Both the position numbers and the translations under genes were made by a program. From Nitrospira tepida (GTDB lineage: Bacteria > Nitrospirota > Nitrospiria > Nitrospirales > Nitrospiraceae), in contig NZ_OX365700.1 in assembly GCF_947241125.1 (NCBI RefSeq), forward strand, positions 930,001-994,000: DNA of 64,000 nucleotides, given 5' to 3'. This document shows, in pieces, positions 52,889 through 61,510 of the stretch. The notes beneath the pieces are model-generated. The model had not been told where the DNA came from, did not search any database, and saw nothing but the letters and a program-made list of their open reading frames with translations. Position 1 is the stretch's first letter. Each line of letters opens with the position of its first letter.

Positions 52889-54703
52889 CTAATGTCGCGG
52901 GCTCCGGCGGCCTCGGCCTCGGTGGCGGAAGGGGGGTCTCCGCACCATGGCCGGCAGCCGGATCGTCGTGGTCGTGCCCTGTCCTTCGCCGCTGGCCAGG
53001 CTGATGTGTCCGCCGTGCTCCTCCACGATCTTTTTGACGCTGGCGAGCCCCAGGCCGGTACCGCTCCGTTTGGTGCTGAAGAAGGGCTCGAAAACCTTGC
53101 TCAGGTGTTCCGGCGGAATCGGGGCCCCATCGTTCTTGATCACGATCTGCACTTCGTGATGGCGGCCGGCCCGGTGCTGGCTCAGCCCGATATGGAGCTG
53201 GCCGCCCGGCGACATGGCTTCGATCGAGTTCTTGAAAATGCTGAGCAACACCTGCTGCATCTTCGCCTCGTCGCAGCGGACCGGCGCCAGATGGGCGGCG
53301 TAATCCTTGGTGACCTGAATGCGGGTCACCTCCAGCTCGGTCGAGACGACGGCCAGCGCGTTTTCGATGATCTCCGGGACGCGGCAGAGCCGGCGGTTGA
53401 GTTCCAGCGGCTTCGCGAAGTCGAGGATCTCGTTCAGCAGTGCTTCGATCCGAATCAGGTCGCGCATGGCCTTTTCGACGCGCGTTTGCGGATCGAAGTC
53501 GAGAATGCCTTCGCCCGTGACCTCTTCGAGCTGGGCGCGGATGGAGGCGAGCGGCTCGCGCAGCTCGGTGGCCAGAAAGGCGCTGAACTCCCCGATGGCA
53601 GCCTGGCGCTCCTGCTTGCGGATCGCCGGCTCCAACGATTCCACCGGCTGGACGCGGGCCGGTTCCGAAGAGCCGGAATCGGCGGCGGCCGCGGGCGGCG
53701 CGGCCGGCGTCAGGGGCTTCTGGAACAGGTCGACCAATTTCAGAATGATCGGCTCGATCGCCGAAGCGTCGGCGGGACTGTACCGAGAGGCCTCCTTGGA
53801 AGCGAGCGTCAGGGTCCCGCCCACCTGGCCGCGCACGAAGAACGGCAGGACGAATGAAGAGAGGAACCGGTCCTTATAGAGATGCTTGTGATCGGCGAAC
53901 CGGCCTTGGGTCGAGGCCAAATCATGGTCCACCCGCGGTTTGCGGTGTCGGACCGCCCATCCCGACGCCGAGGCCTCAAGGGCCAGGCGCAACCCCGCCT
54001 TGAGGTCCCGCTTTCCGTCGCTCTTCTGCTCGCCGGCCACGGTGATGACTTCCACGGAACCGGCCAGTGGATCGTAATGGGCGACCCAGGCCCGGTCGTA
54101 GGGAAGGATCTGGGCGCATTCGGACAAAATCGCCAGGGCCTGGTCCTGAACTTCGGGCGTGGCGTACGAGGGGGTACTGCTCAGGGTGTCAAGCGTGTCC
54201 CGCTGGGCCGAAATCGGCTCCGGCGAGACCAGCGGGCGGCTCAGGATCACGGAGCCGTCAAAGAGCTGCTCCTTTTCGAGGGCCTTCGTAATGGCCTCGC
54301 AGGCGCTCTCGATCATGGCTCGTTCTTTGCGCTGGAGCGGCGCCTGATCCCGCCGCCCCAACACCAGCGCGCCGTAGGTGCGTTGGCGGTACCGGAGCGG
54401 GACCACCAGCAGGTTGCGCGAAGAGGGGGTGATCAATTTCAGTCGCGCGCCGGTTCCGCCCTCCTGCTCTTGGGAGGGAGTGGTCACAAGCGTCCGCAGG
54501 CTGCTCGACAGGGTGCGAAGAATCGTATGCACCTCCCGTGGCGTCAACCCTTTCGAGCCGTGCGCGGTCAGGGGACCGCCTTCCCGGTGGAAGATGGCGG
54601 CCAGGGCCGCATCGAGGGTGAGGTCATTCAGCGCAGTGGTGAGCACCCTCTGCAACTGGGTCTGTTTCGTCGTCAGGGCGTTTTCGACGGCGGAGGTCGT
54701 CAT
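52889..54703 (-). CDS. GAF-domain sensor with histidine-kinase-like ATPase domain lacking the phospho-acceptor His
   Basis: This 604-residue soluble protein has two GAF-type regions (about residues 20-155 and 190-345), with phrases such as [20 protein letters not shown] and [21 protein letters not shown] DHp-like helix pair and a HATPase domain follow, with [20 protein letters not shown] (N box), [20 protein letters not shown] and [20 protein letters not shown] (F and G2 boxes). Where the phosphorylated His should be, the sequence reads [15 protein letters not shown]: Thr in place of His. Without it autophosphorylation is not expected. Start set at the ATG at 54703, since upstream codons overlap the next gene. 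No response regulator is adjacent. Confidence 0.83.
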   Translation of the reverse strand: MTTSAVENALTTKQTQLQRVLTTALNDLTLDAALAAIFHREGGPLTAHGSKGLTPREVHTILRTLSSSLRTLVTTPSQEQEGGTGARLKLITPSSRNLLVVPLRYRQRTYGALVLGRRDQAPLQRKERAMIESACEAITKALEKEQLFDGSVILSRPLVSPEPISAQRDTLDTLSSTPSYATPEVQDQALAILSECAQILPYDRAWVAHYDPLAGSVEVITVAGEQKSDGKRDLKAGLRLALEASASGWAVRHRKPRVDHDLASTQGRFADHKHLYKDRFLSSFVLPFFVRGQVGGTLTLASKEASRYSPADASAIEPIILKLVDLFQKPLTPAAPPAAAADSGSSEPARVQPVESLEPAIRKQERQAAIGEFSAFLATELREPLASIRAQLEEVTGEGILDFDPQTRVEKAMRDLIRIEALLNEILDFAKPLELNRRLCRVPEIIENALAVVSTELEVTRIQVTKDYAAHLAPVRCDEAKMQQVLLSIFKNSIEAMSPGGQLHIGLSQHRAGRHHEVQIVIKNDGAPIPPEHLSKVFEPFFSTKRSGTGLGLASVKKIVEEHGGHISLASGEGQGTTTTIRLPAMVRRPPFRHRGRGRRSPRH

Positions 54704-54786
54704 CAGCGATTCGTCGAGATGGAGGTCGTCATCGGTTATGTGCGGGGGCGCAAAGTGGGTGATTCTAGCAGCGCGGGCGAGGGAAT

Positions 54787-55188
54787 TCAATTGATGATGC
54801 GCGGTGGACGTCGCTCGTGCCGGTCGTCCAAGCGCGCGCTGTAAATCTGGGTCGAGGTCATGGCGGTCAGGATCGTGGTGACGATGCTGATGACGAGGGA
54901 TCCGAGCATGGCGGGCCAGAGGCCGGTCACGATGAAGCCTTTTACCAGGTAGGCCACCAGCTCCAGCAACACGGCGTTGATGATGACCATAAACAGGCCG
55001 AACGTGAGCAGGATGAGCGGGAGCGACATGACGTAGAGGATCGGCCGCACGAGCGCGTTCAGGATCGTCAAAACCAAGACCGCCGCCAGGCCGGCGGACC
55101 AGGACTGGACCTCGATGCCGGGCACGATGCTGATCGCCAGAAACACCGCAATGCCCGTCACGAGAATTCGGGTGAGCCATCCGGTCAT
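54787..55188 (-). CDS. YvlD/phage-holin-4_2-like small membrane protein
   Basis: This 133-residue protein has four hydrophobic helices: WLTRILVTGIAVFLAISIVP, SAGLAAVLVLTILNALVRPI, LILLTFGLFMVIINAVLLEL and LGSLVISIVTTILTAMTSTQ. The pattern N-A-L-V-R-P in the second helix is characteristic of the Phage_holin_4_2 (YvlD) family, found widely in bacterial chromosomes without phages. Despite the name no lytic role is implied; function is unknown. The ATG at 55188 begins the first helix. Confidence 0.83.
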   Translation of the reverse strand: MTGWLTRILVTGIAVFLAISIVPGIEVQSWSAGLAAVLVLTILNALVRPILYVMSLPLILLTFGLFMVIINAVLLELVAYLVKGFIVTGLWPAMLGSLVISIVTTILTAMTSTQIYSARLDDRHERRPPRIIN

Positions 55189-55237
55189 GGGGTCCTCTGC
55201 ATCATCACCCGTGGCACGGCCCACGGCGCCGTCTGTT

Positions 55238-55567
55238 CTACTTGGCCGGCTTGGCGGGAGCCGGCTTGTTGGAGAACAGCACCTCGGTGGCGACCAGGCG
55301 TTCTCCTTCCTTTGTGGTTTCCACCACGACCCGATCGCCGATTTTCGGAAGCGGCCCGCTGGTGCTGGCTCCGCGCGGTCGGAATTGGGTCTTCTCGTTC
55401 AACAGGATCGAGAGTTTCTCGCCCTTTTGCGTGGTGACGTCGAGTTGCGTGCCGGTGATGCCGGTGACAGTCCCCAGCACATGTTGGCCGGGGCCGTGGG
55501 CGGCGAGGTTCGGGACATGGGCGGCGAGCAGAAACGCCATCAATGCCAACAGACGAAGTGTGATCAC
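55238..55567 (-). CDS. Small secreted beta-barrel (OB-like, DUF5666-type) protein
   Basis: This 109-residue protein has a signal peptide (residues 1-23) and a compact beta domain: HVLGTVTGITGTQLDVTTQK, GEKLSILLNEKTQFR, and GDRVVVETTKEGERLVATEV. The pattern of a strand series about a conserved G-x-V-x-G-I looks like the DUF5666 fold. The mature start has two histidines (AAHGPGQH). The function is unknown. It lies between the membrane protein at 54787 and the cytochrome c gene, all on the minus strand. Confidence 0.75.
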   Translation of the reverse strand: MITLRLLALMAFLLAAHVPNLAAHGPGQHVLGTVTGITGTQLDVTTQKGEKLSILLNEKTQFRPRGASTSGPLPKIGDRVVVETTKEGERLVATEVLFSNKPAPAKPAK

Positions 55568-55587
55568 GGCATGCTCCTTCGGTCGTG

Positions 55588-56220
55588 TTAATGACTATGC
55601 GACGGCTGGCTTGCCGGCTCCTGGCCCTGGAGGAACTGTTCAAACTCCGCTTCTTCCTCGATTTGGTGCTTGCTCTTGGGGTTGAGCTGCTTCATCTCGT
55701 CCAGTTCCTCCGGGGTGATCTGAGGCAGGTGGCGGATGAAGTGCACGAGCTTCCAACTGTCCAGATCGTTCCGGGGATCGCCTTCGCCCCAACCAGGCAT
55801 GGCCGTGAACCGCACGCCGTAATGGATGGTGTAGAAGAGGATGCCGTCCGACAGGTCCTGCGTGTCCGGCAGGCGAAGGTCCGGCGCGGGCGGGTAGACG
55901 TTCTTCCCAATCTTCGTCTGGCCGCTGCCGTCGTTGGCATGGCAGCTCGCGCAATGGTCGGCGAAATGCGCCCGCCCCTCTCCCAGCGCGACGGGCGACA
56001 GCGGCACGGGATTCTGCGCCTCCCGCCATTCCTTGGGGATGGCCCAGTAGCGGGCGGTGCGCGCCGCCCAGATTTCGATCGCGCTGGGCTGCCCCTTCGC
56101 GCTGAATCCGCTGGAGAAGTGGTCGTAGGCCATCCAGCCCGCGCCGGCCAGTCCCACGGCCAACACGATCAACAGGAGATACCAGAGCGTCTTGAGGGGA
56201 TTCAGAATAAAACCTGGCAT
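55588..56220 (-). CDS. Membrane-anchored monoheme cytochrome c
   Basis: This 210-residue protein has an N-terminal helix (LKTLWYLLLIVLAVGLAGAG) that anchors it to the membrane. A class I cytochrome c domain follows, with the heme site AHFADHCASCHANDGSG (CxxCH) and the distal Met region in FTAMPGWGEGDPRNDLDSWK. It is an electron carrier in the periplasm; partner complexes are not encoded next to it. The ATG at 56220 begins the anchor; an upstream ATG lies a few codons ahead. The His-rich C-terminal tail (SQPSHSH) is unusual. Confidence 0.88.
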   Translation of the reverse strand: MPGFILNPLKTLWYLLLIVLAVGLAGAGWMAYDHFSSGFSAKGQPSAIEIWAARTARYWAIPKEWREAQNPVPLSPVALGEGRAHFADHCASCHANDGSGQTKIGKNVYPPAPDLRLPDTQDLSDGILFYTIHYGVRFTAMPGWGEGDPRNDLDSWKLVHFIRHLPQITPEELDEMKQLNPKSKHQIEEEAEFEQFLQGQEPASQPSHSH

Positions 56221-56326
56221 ACGCATCGAGCATGTTCCGCGCGCGGCACCGACCAAACCTGTTCAGTATAACGGGACTTGAGGGGGATCGCCACTCTCCG
56301 CTCGCCGTAACACGGCGCGTCCGCCG

Positions 56327-57172
56327 TCACGTCGCCGTTTGCTTGTGAGGAACGCGCACCTCCAGCCGGCCGAACAGGCGGAGCAGGGCCAAGGTCGTGA
56401 CGGGAATATAAAGCAACAGCCCCACCAACCCCAAGAGCGTTTCGCCGATCCAGAACGTCACGCTCAGATTAAACAAGAGCACGCCATAGTACAAGCCGCA
56501 ACCCAACAAGACATCAACCGTCGTCGAGGCCGATGGAGCCGCCTCGCGATCATCCGGCAAGTGGCGGTCGATCACGCGATAGATGCCGAGCGCGATGATG
56601 CCCACGAAAGCCCAGCCGAAAAAGTTGGCGAGCGGAATCCCGAAATAGACGCCGGCTTCCGGATAGAAATAAATCTTGCCGAGAAACCACCGGTCTCCCC
56701 GCAGCGCCACCGGGTCGATGACCACGTCGATCAAGGCGAACAGGAGGCTGGCGAGCCCGAGCACCGGCCAGGAGCGGCGGACGGTGGCATCGGAGGTCAA
56801 AGCCGGGAGGAGGGGCAGTCGTTTCGAACGGGCATCGTCCTGCGGTGACCGAGCCGGCAGCACAAACCAGAGGGCCAGGCAATAGCTGGCGAACAGCAAA
56901 AACGTAAACGAGAGCGAGTCCATGAACGGCACGTCCCACAGGTACAACTCCCGGCCCACGGTCGAACCGGTGTAAAAGTACCATCCGAACGGGATGCCCG
57001 TCCTCGTGGACGACAGCTCGCACAACAGGGCAGTGAGCCAGGTGTTGACGAAGAAAAACCAGGTGCGCGGCCATCCGAGCAGGCGGGAGGCCGTGAACAG
57101 AAACGCCGCCAGGAATAGAAAGACGTAAGGACGGAGCAGGACGGTCTTGCCAAGGAGAATGAGCGTGTCCAC
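56327..57172 (-). CDS. CruF-like carotenoid biosynthesis protein
   Basis: This 281-residue membrane protein of the DUF422 family has about seven hydrophobic helices. Typical features are TASRLLGWPRTWFFFVNTWL, SSTRTGIPFGWYFYTGSTVG, WDVPFMDSLSFTFLLFASYC and LLFALIDVVIDPVALRGDRW, with conserved acidic and His/Tyr residues. CruF hydrates the psi-end of gamma-carotene or bacterioruberin precursors. It lies next to hpnA and ispA on the minus strand, so isoprenoid metabolism is shared. The exact carotenoid is not known. Confidence 0.87.
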   Translation of the reverse strand: MDTLILLGKTVLLRPYVFLFLAAFLFTASRLLGWPRTWFFFVNTWLTALLCELSSTRTGIPFGWYFYTGSTVGRELYLWDVPFMDSLSFTFLLFASYCLALWFVLPARSPQDDARSKRLPLLPALTSDATVRRSWPVLGLASLLFALIDVVIDPVALRGDRWFLGKIYFYPEAGVYFGIPLANFFGWAFVGIIALGIYRVIDRHLPDDREAAPSASTTVDVLLGCGLYYGVLLFNLSVTFWIGETLLGLVGLLLYIPVTTLALLRLFGRLEVRVPHKQTAT

Positions 57173-57184
57173 GATGTCGATGCC

Positions 57185-57290
57185 AGCGTTATTTCGTCAA
57201 TCGTCATTCGTCAATCGCAGAGAACCTTCGGGTCCTTCTGTGCCTGACACGACTGACGCTTGGCGGTTGACGACTGACGTTCCTGCTTAC
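57185..57290. repeat. Short GTCA/ATCG-type imperfect repeats
   Basis: Units such as CGTCAATCGTCATTCGTCAA and GGTTGACGACTGACGTT recur in the gap between cruF-like and hpnA genes. They are 7-8-base near-repeats that do not code and form no clear terminator. Confidence 0.6.
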
Positions 57291-58273
57291 GCATATCCAT
57301 GGTCGCGGAACCAGCGCACGGCCTTCTCCAGCGCGATCTCGACCGGGGGCTGCGGGAGGCCGAGTTCTCGCACGGCCTTGGAACAATCATAATGCATTGT
57401 GTACCTGGCCATCTTCACCCCCTCCAGCGGAATGCGTGGTGGCCGATGGATGACGTAATCGGCCAGCCAGCGATTCAGATGGGCCAAGGGAAGAATCAAT
57501 CCACGCGGGAGCTTCACGCGCGGCATGGGCACGCCGGTGAGCCGGCTGAGGATTGCGAAGATCTCCTTCAGGGTCAAGTTCTTGTTCCCCAGGATATAGC
57601 GTTCGCCGATCCGGCCTCGTTCCATCGCGGCCAGGTGGCCGGCCGCCACGTCGTCCACGTCGATCAGGTTCATGCCGGTTTCGATATAGGCGAACATGCG
57701 GCCCTTCATGAAATCGACGATCATCTGTCCGGTGGGCGTGGGCTTCACATCCCCCGCGCCGACCGGCGCGCTGGGGTTGACGATCACGACGGGGAACCCG
57801 GCCCGCGCGAATTTCAGCACCTCCTGTTCGGCAAGATATTTTGATCGCTTGTAGTCCCCGGCCATCTGCGACAGGGAGACCGGGGTCTCTTCCGTGCCAA
57901 CGCCGCTGTCGGGCGGCAGGCCGATCGCGCCGATCGTGCTCGTATAGACCATCCGCTCGATCCCGGCTTCGCGGGCCGCTTCCATGAGGTTGACGGTCCC
58001 CTGCACGTTGATGTCGTAAAACACGGACGGCTCTTTCGCCCACAGGGCGTAATGGGCGGCGACATGGTAGACCTGCCGGCAGCCGGTCAGGGCCTGGCGC
58101 AACGACGAACGGTCGCGCAGATCGCCGATCGCGCGCGAAACCGGAAGCCCCTGGAGGTTGCGTAAATCGCTGTCGGGCCGGGCGAGGACGCGCACGTCCC
58201 GGTTGGCGGCAGCCAGGGCTCGGACGACAGCCGCTCCGACAAAGCCGGTGGCGCCTGTGACCAGCGTAGTCAT
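57287..58273 (-). CDS. hpnA: NAD-dependent epimerase, hopanoid-associated (HpnA-like)
   Basis: This 328-residue short-chain dehydrogenase/epimerase begins with the Rossmann motif LVTGATGFVGAAVVRALAAA. The catalytic YxxxK is in AGDYKRSKYLAEQEVLK, and the Ser/Thr partner in VYTSTIGAIG. The conserved PSAPVGAGDVKPTPTGQMIV and GMNLIDVDDVAAGHLAAMER are the hallmark of the hopanoid-associated HpnA sub-family. It is thought to act on a sugar in bacteriohopanetetrol or related side-chain synthesis. It lies between cruF-like and ispA, also isoprenoid genes. Substrate not certain. Confidence 0.9.
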   Translation of the reverse strand: MTTLVTGATGFVGAAVVRALAAANRDVRVLARPDSDLRNLQGLPVSRAIGDLRDRSSLRQALTGCRQVYHVAAHYALWAKEPSVFYDINVQGTVNLMEAAREAGIERMVYTSTIGAIGLPPDSGVGTEETPVSLSQMAGDYKRSKYLAEQEVLKFARAGFPVVIVNPSAPVGAGDVKPTPTGQMIVDFMKGRMFAYIETGMNLIDVDDVAAGHLAAMERGRIGERYILGNKNLTLKEIFAILSRLTGVPMPRVKLPRGLILPLAHLNRWLADYVIHRPPRIPLEGVKMARYTMHYDCSKAVRELGLPQPPVEIALEKAVRWFRDHGYA

Positions 58274-58283
58274 GGAAAGTACA

Positions 58284-58423
58284 GAGTGCTGAGGGCTGAG
58301 GGCTGAGTCGGAAAATTAGGAGTCGTGAAACGGACAGGCGGACCGTAGCGGTCCACAAAAAGAAGGGCGGTGGTCAGCAGCGTCGTTTTCAACTCAGCAC
58401 CCAGCACTGAGCACTCAGCACTA
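58284..58423. repeat. Two clusters of GCTGAG/CTCAGCA-type repeats
   Basis: GTGCTGAGGGCTGAGGGCTG at 58287-58306 and CTCAGCACCCAGCACTGAGC followed by ACTCAGCACT at 58393-58422 are near-repeats of seven bases in opposite sense. They could pair with each other as a long hairpin between hpnA and ispA. The 70 bases between them hold nothing recognised. Confidence 0.65.
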
Positions 58424-59311
58424 ATTCTTGCGGGCGACGATGTACCGGGCGAGGTCCCGCAGTGGGTCGGCCGTCTCGCCGAACGAGGTCAGATGGTGGA
58501 TGGCTCGCTCGACGCACTCGTCCGCAAGCTTCCGCGCGCCGTCCACGCCATAGAACGTCGGGTACGTTTTCTTTCCTCGCTGTGCATCCGCGTTCGGGCT
58601 TTTGCCGAGTTCCTCCTTGGTGCCGGTCACGTCCAACACGTCGTCGGCGATCTGAAACGCAAGCCCGATCTGTTCGGCATAGGATGTCAGGTCGGCCAGT
58701 TGGCCGGCCGACGCGCCGGCGGCAATCGCGCCCATCCGCACGGCGGCGCGGATCAACATCCCGGTCTTGTGCCGGTGAATGGTTTGCAAGGTCGGCAGGT
58801 CGATGTCCTGGTTTTCGGCTTGGATATCCAGGACCTGTCCGCCGACCATGCCGAGGTGCCCGGACCCGACGGCCAGCTCGTAGATCAATTGGACCCGGCG
58901 GGAACTCTCCAACCCATCTCCGTAAGCCGGCGCGCTACAGAGTTCAAACGCCAAGGTCAGGAGCGCGTCGCCGGCGAGGATCGCCATGGCCTCGCCGAAC
59001 ACCTTATGGTTGGTCGGCTTGCCTCTCCGGAAATCATCGTTGTCCATGGAGGGCAGGTCGTCGTGGATCAAGGAATAGGTATGGATGAGCTCCAATGACG
59101 CGGCAATCGGGAGGATGGCGGGCGCGCGATAGCCGAGCGACTCGGCGGCGGCCAGAGTCAGGATCGGACGAATCCGTTTTCCGCCGGCGAACAGGCTGTA
59201 TCGCATGCTTTCATGCAAGGTGATCGGTTGCGTCTGTGCAGATGGGTGGACCGACTCCAGAAAGCGATCGACGAGGTCTCGCTGCTGTTCGAGATAGCGA
59301 CGGATGTCCAT
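58421..59311 (-). CDS. ispA: Farnesyl diphosphate synthase-type polyprenyl synthetase
   Basis: This 296-residue protein has the first Asp-rich motif ELIHTYSLIHDDLPSMDNDD and the second FQIADDVLDVTG. The positions LFAGGKRIRPILTLAAAESL and RRGKPTNHKVFGEAMAILAG are typical for FPP/GGPP synthases. It condenses isopentenyl diphosphate with allylic diphosphates for hopanoid and carotenoid precursors made by neighbours. The two small-side-chain residues before the first DDxxD suggest farnesyl or geranylgeranyl length, not certain. Its promoter lies in the 300 bases upstream (59312-59612), where I see no gene. Confidence 0.94.
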   Translation of the reverse strand: MDIRRYLEQQRDLVDRFLESVHPSAQTQPITLHESMRYSLFAGGKRIRPILTLAAAESLGYRAPAILPIAASLELIHTYSLIHDDLPSMDNDDFRRGKPTNHKVFGEAMAILAGDALLTLAFELCSAPAYGDGLESSRRVQLIYELAVGSGHLGMVGGQVLDIQAENQDIDLPTLQTIHRHKTGMLIRAAVRMGAIAAGASAGQLADLTSYAEQIGLAFQIADDVLDVTGTKEELGKSPNADAQRGKKTYPTFYGVDGARKLADECVERAIHHLTSFGETADPLRDLARYIVARKN

Positions 59312-59612
59312 TGAGCGAATTGATCGATGGATGGCGACCGCCCGATGCCGTCTGTCTACGGTGGGCTGGTTCCGAACCGGGGTTGATTGCTCAGAGCGGT
59401 CTCTTCATGGCGGTCTGCCGAGAACCAACCGGTTGGTTCTCGGGAAATCCGCCGTCCGTGCCCCTTTCGCCCGCAACGCGCGCGAGGGTAACAGGGAGCG
59501 GCGCACCTGTCAAACGAGATCAACAGGCGGCGAGTCCGATCATGCTTCATTTCTCGCTCGTTGATCCCGCGGCACTTGTCATTCAAAAGTGTGGTTGGCT
59601 ATACTGCGCCCC

Positions 59613-59882
59613 ATGAGCATTCGCATGGCCGGCGGCGACTGGGAACCGCTCTTGTTGAGCATCGAACCGCGCCGCTGCAAAATTTGCCAGCAGGGTCTGT
59701 ATCGCGACCAAACGCTGTTCCGCGGCGGCTGGTCCCGCTGCACGGTCTGCGACGAATTCGTCCACTACAGTTGTCTCGCCAGCGGGAGATTCAAGTTCCT
59801 GAAGCGGCGGCCCCGCGTCTGCAAACGTTGCGCCTCATCCGAACCCTCTTCCACGCCCAAGCCGGGCGACCAGGCCGCGTGA
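59613..59882 (+). CDS. Small zinc-ribbon/PHD-like protein
   Basis: This 89-residue protein has two pairs of Cys (RRCKICQQGLY and SRCTVCDEFVHYSCLASG), plus RVCKRCASS further on. The pattern CxxC-x15-25-CxxC-x4-HxxC-x15-CxxC looks like a treble-clef or PHD-type zinc site. No membrane segment. The next gene starts within its stop codon (GTGA). Function is unknown. Confidence 0.72.
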   Translation: MSIRMAGGDWEPLLLSIEPRRCKICQQGLYRDQTLFRGGWSRCTVCDEFVHYSCLASGRFKFLKRRPRVCKRCASSEPSSTPKPGDQAA

Positions 59883-60232
59883 GCCTTTCCTTTCCGATGT
59901 CGCCTGACGCGCCGGGCGGATCGTCTGCATGGCCGGAGCGGTTTGCCACGGTCGTGCGGCTGGCGCTGGCGCCCCTCATCTGTTGCTGGAGCGGCCTGTT
60001 TACCGCCGATTTTGTCTTGAGCGGCTATTACACGTGGCCCCGAACAAGCCGCGTGTTTGTGTTGACGATCACGTTGATCATCCTGGCGTATGAATTCGTG
60101 TATCGGGAGCAGCGGTCCCGCGACGTTCCCGGGTCCGAAGTCCAGGCGCGCAAGGCGGTGCTGTACTCCTGCGTGATCCCCTATGTCGTCGGGGTCGGCC
60201 TGCTGTTGTTGCTGGTCGCCGTCCGATTCTAG
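59879..60232 (+). CDS. Small inner-membrane protein of unknown function
   Basis: This 117-residue protein (GTG start; ATG at 59897 is an alternative) has three hydrophobic helices: VVRLALAPLICCWSGLFTAD, VFVLTITLIILAYEFVY and SCVIPYVVGVGLLLLLVAVR. The GTG overlaps the stop of the zinc-ribbon gene, so both are co-translated. No motif recognised. Confidence 0.65.
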   Translation: MSLSFPMSPDAPGGSSAWPERFATVVRLALAPLICCWSGLFTADFVLSGYYTWPRTSRVFVLTITLIILAYEFVYREQRSRDVPGSEVQARKAVLYSCVIPYVVGVGLLLLLVAVRF

Positions 60233-60271
60233 CTCGGCAGTCTGTGCCGTGCCTGTGCCGATCGACTCGCC

Positions 60272-60646
60272 ATGGCACCCATCTATCAGAGCGGGGCGTT
60301 CATTCAGCAATGTTTCGCCGTGCATCCGCTCTGCCTCAACGTCAAACGGTTCGAGGGCGGCGAGCGCCTGTTGTTCGGCTGCACCTCCTGCCACCTCACG
60401 CATCGTGTCAGCCTGCGGTCGGTCCTGGCGCGGATGTCCGCCGTGCCCACGGAGTCGGGTGAGCCGCCGGCGGAAGGGAGCGGCAGGCCGGCGGCGGCGC
60501 TGCTTGCGGACTGTGCGGCGCAACATGCGCCGTCACTGTCGGTCCGCCTGTTGGACGTGATGGAAGATCTGGTGGGCCTGCGGTGCAGTGAATGCCGCCG
60601 CGTCTACGAGTTACGGGTCCACACCTTCGAAACGCATCAACGGTAA
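60272..60646 (+). CDS. Small Cys-rich protein of unknown function
   Basis: This 124-residue protein has two Cys pairs, FGCTSCHLTHRVSLRSVLA (CxxCH) near residue 37 and GLRCSECRRVYELRVHTFET near the C-terminus. The CxxCH might suggest heme but the protein has no signal peptide, so zinc binding across the two pairs is more likely. It lies 39 bases after the preceding membrane protein gene. Function is unknown. Confidence 0.65.
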   Translation: MAPIYQSGAFIQQCFAVHPLCLNVKRFEGGERLLFGCTSCHLTHRVSLRSVLARMSAVPTESGEPPAEGSGRPAAALLADCAAQHAPSLSVRLLDVMEDLVGLRCSECRRVYELRVHTFETHQR

Positions 60647-60745
60647 GCGGCAGGACGCCGGCCGGATGAAGGCGCGGGATGGAGGCCGGATCGCCCGGGC
60701 GCGGCCTCGGGGGCCTGCCGGGCCCTGTCGCAAAATGGTGAACCG

Positions 60746-61366
60746 ATGCAGGAACCCCTCGGCTTCGACCAAGCCGAAGTCGGGCTGTTGGCGGATCGGG
60801 CGTTTTTCACGGCCAAGGAACGGATCAGCCGGAAGATCCGCGCGACGCTGGAGCAGCTCCATGCGCTGCTTCGGGACGAGCTTGCGTCGGCTCGACTGCT
60901 CTCGCCTCCCGGGTTCGATCCGGCCAAGTCCCAGTTCGTGAAGGGAGAGCACCTGGAAACCTGCCCCTATCAGTATCTCGACTACCCCAAGCACTTTGCC
61001 GGCGACGAGACCTTCACGTTTCGGACGCTGGTGTGGTGGGGACACCATGTCGCGTTCGCCTGGCTGCTCGGCGGGCAGATGCTGCCCTCGTTCAAGAAGC
61101 GCCTCATCGACCGGTATCAGGAATTGGCCGGGCGGGATCTCGAACTGTCGCTCGCGCCGACGCTCTGGGAATGGAAGCGCGGCGAGGGCTATACGATGCC
61201 GCTTCTGTCCGCGAGCAGGGCTCAGGCCGCGGCGGTGTTGGAGCGGCGCCCCGCGATCAAGATCGCCCGATTCGTCCCGTTGGACGATCCAGCGATCCGG
61301 GAAGGCCGCGTGGCGGAAACGGGCCGCGAGGCGTTCCGGCGCCTCCTGCCGCTCGTCCGCGAATGA
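60746..61366 (+). CDS. Conserved-looking protein of unknown function
   Basis: This 206-residue soluble protein has a helical start (DRAFFTAKERISRKIRATLE), then a central YLDYPKHFAGDETFTFRTLV and WWGHHVAFAWLLGGQMLPSF, and the end GREAFRRLLPLVRE. The mix of aromatic and charged residues suggests an enzyme-like fold, but no family is recognised. The reading frame shows normal codon use for the region. The start ATG at 60746 has no strong ribosome site. Confidence 0.65.
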   Translation: MQEPLGFDQAEVGLLADRAFFTAKERISRKIRATLEQLHALLRDELASARLLSPPGFDPAKSQFVKGEHLETCPYQYLDYPKHFAGDETFTFRTLVWWGHHVAFAWLLGGQMLPSFKKRLIDRYQELAGRDLELSLAPTLWEWKRGEGYTMPLLSASRAQAAAVLERRPAIKIARFVPLDDPAIREGRVAETGREAFRRLLPLVRE

Positions 61367-61510
61367 CCCGGTAGGGGCGTGTGCCGTACCGATTTGTCTC
61401 GCTCCGCGAACTCCGCTAGACTACGCGCCGTTCTTCGATCGCGCGAAATCTTTCACGGCAATCGTGTCAGGAGGCTAGCGGTTCAACCGAAGGGTGGTAT
61501 GGAGGATGGT

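Noticed and set aside
54787-55188. Phage holin suggesting a lytic cassette
   Set aside because: The Phage_holin_4_2/YvlD family is common on bacterial chromosomes; no endolysin or phage gene lies nearby.
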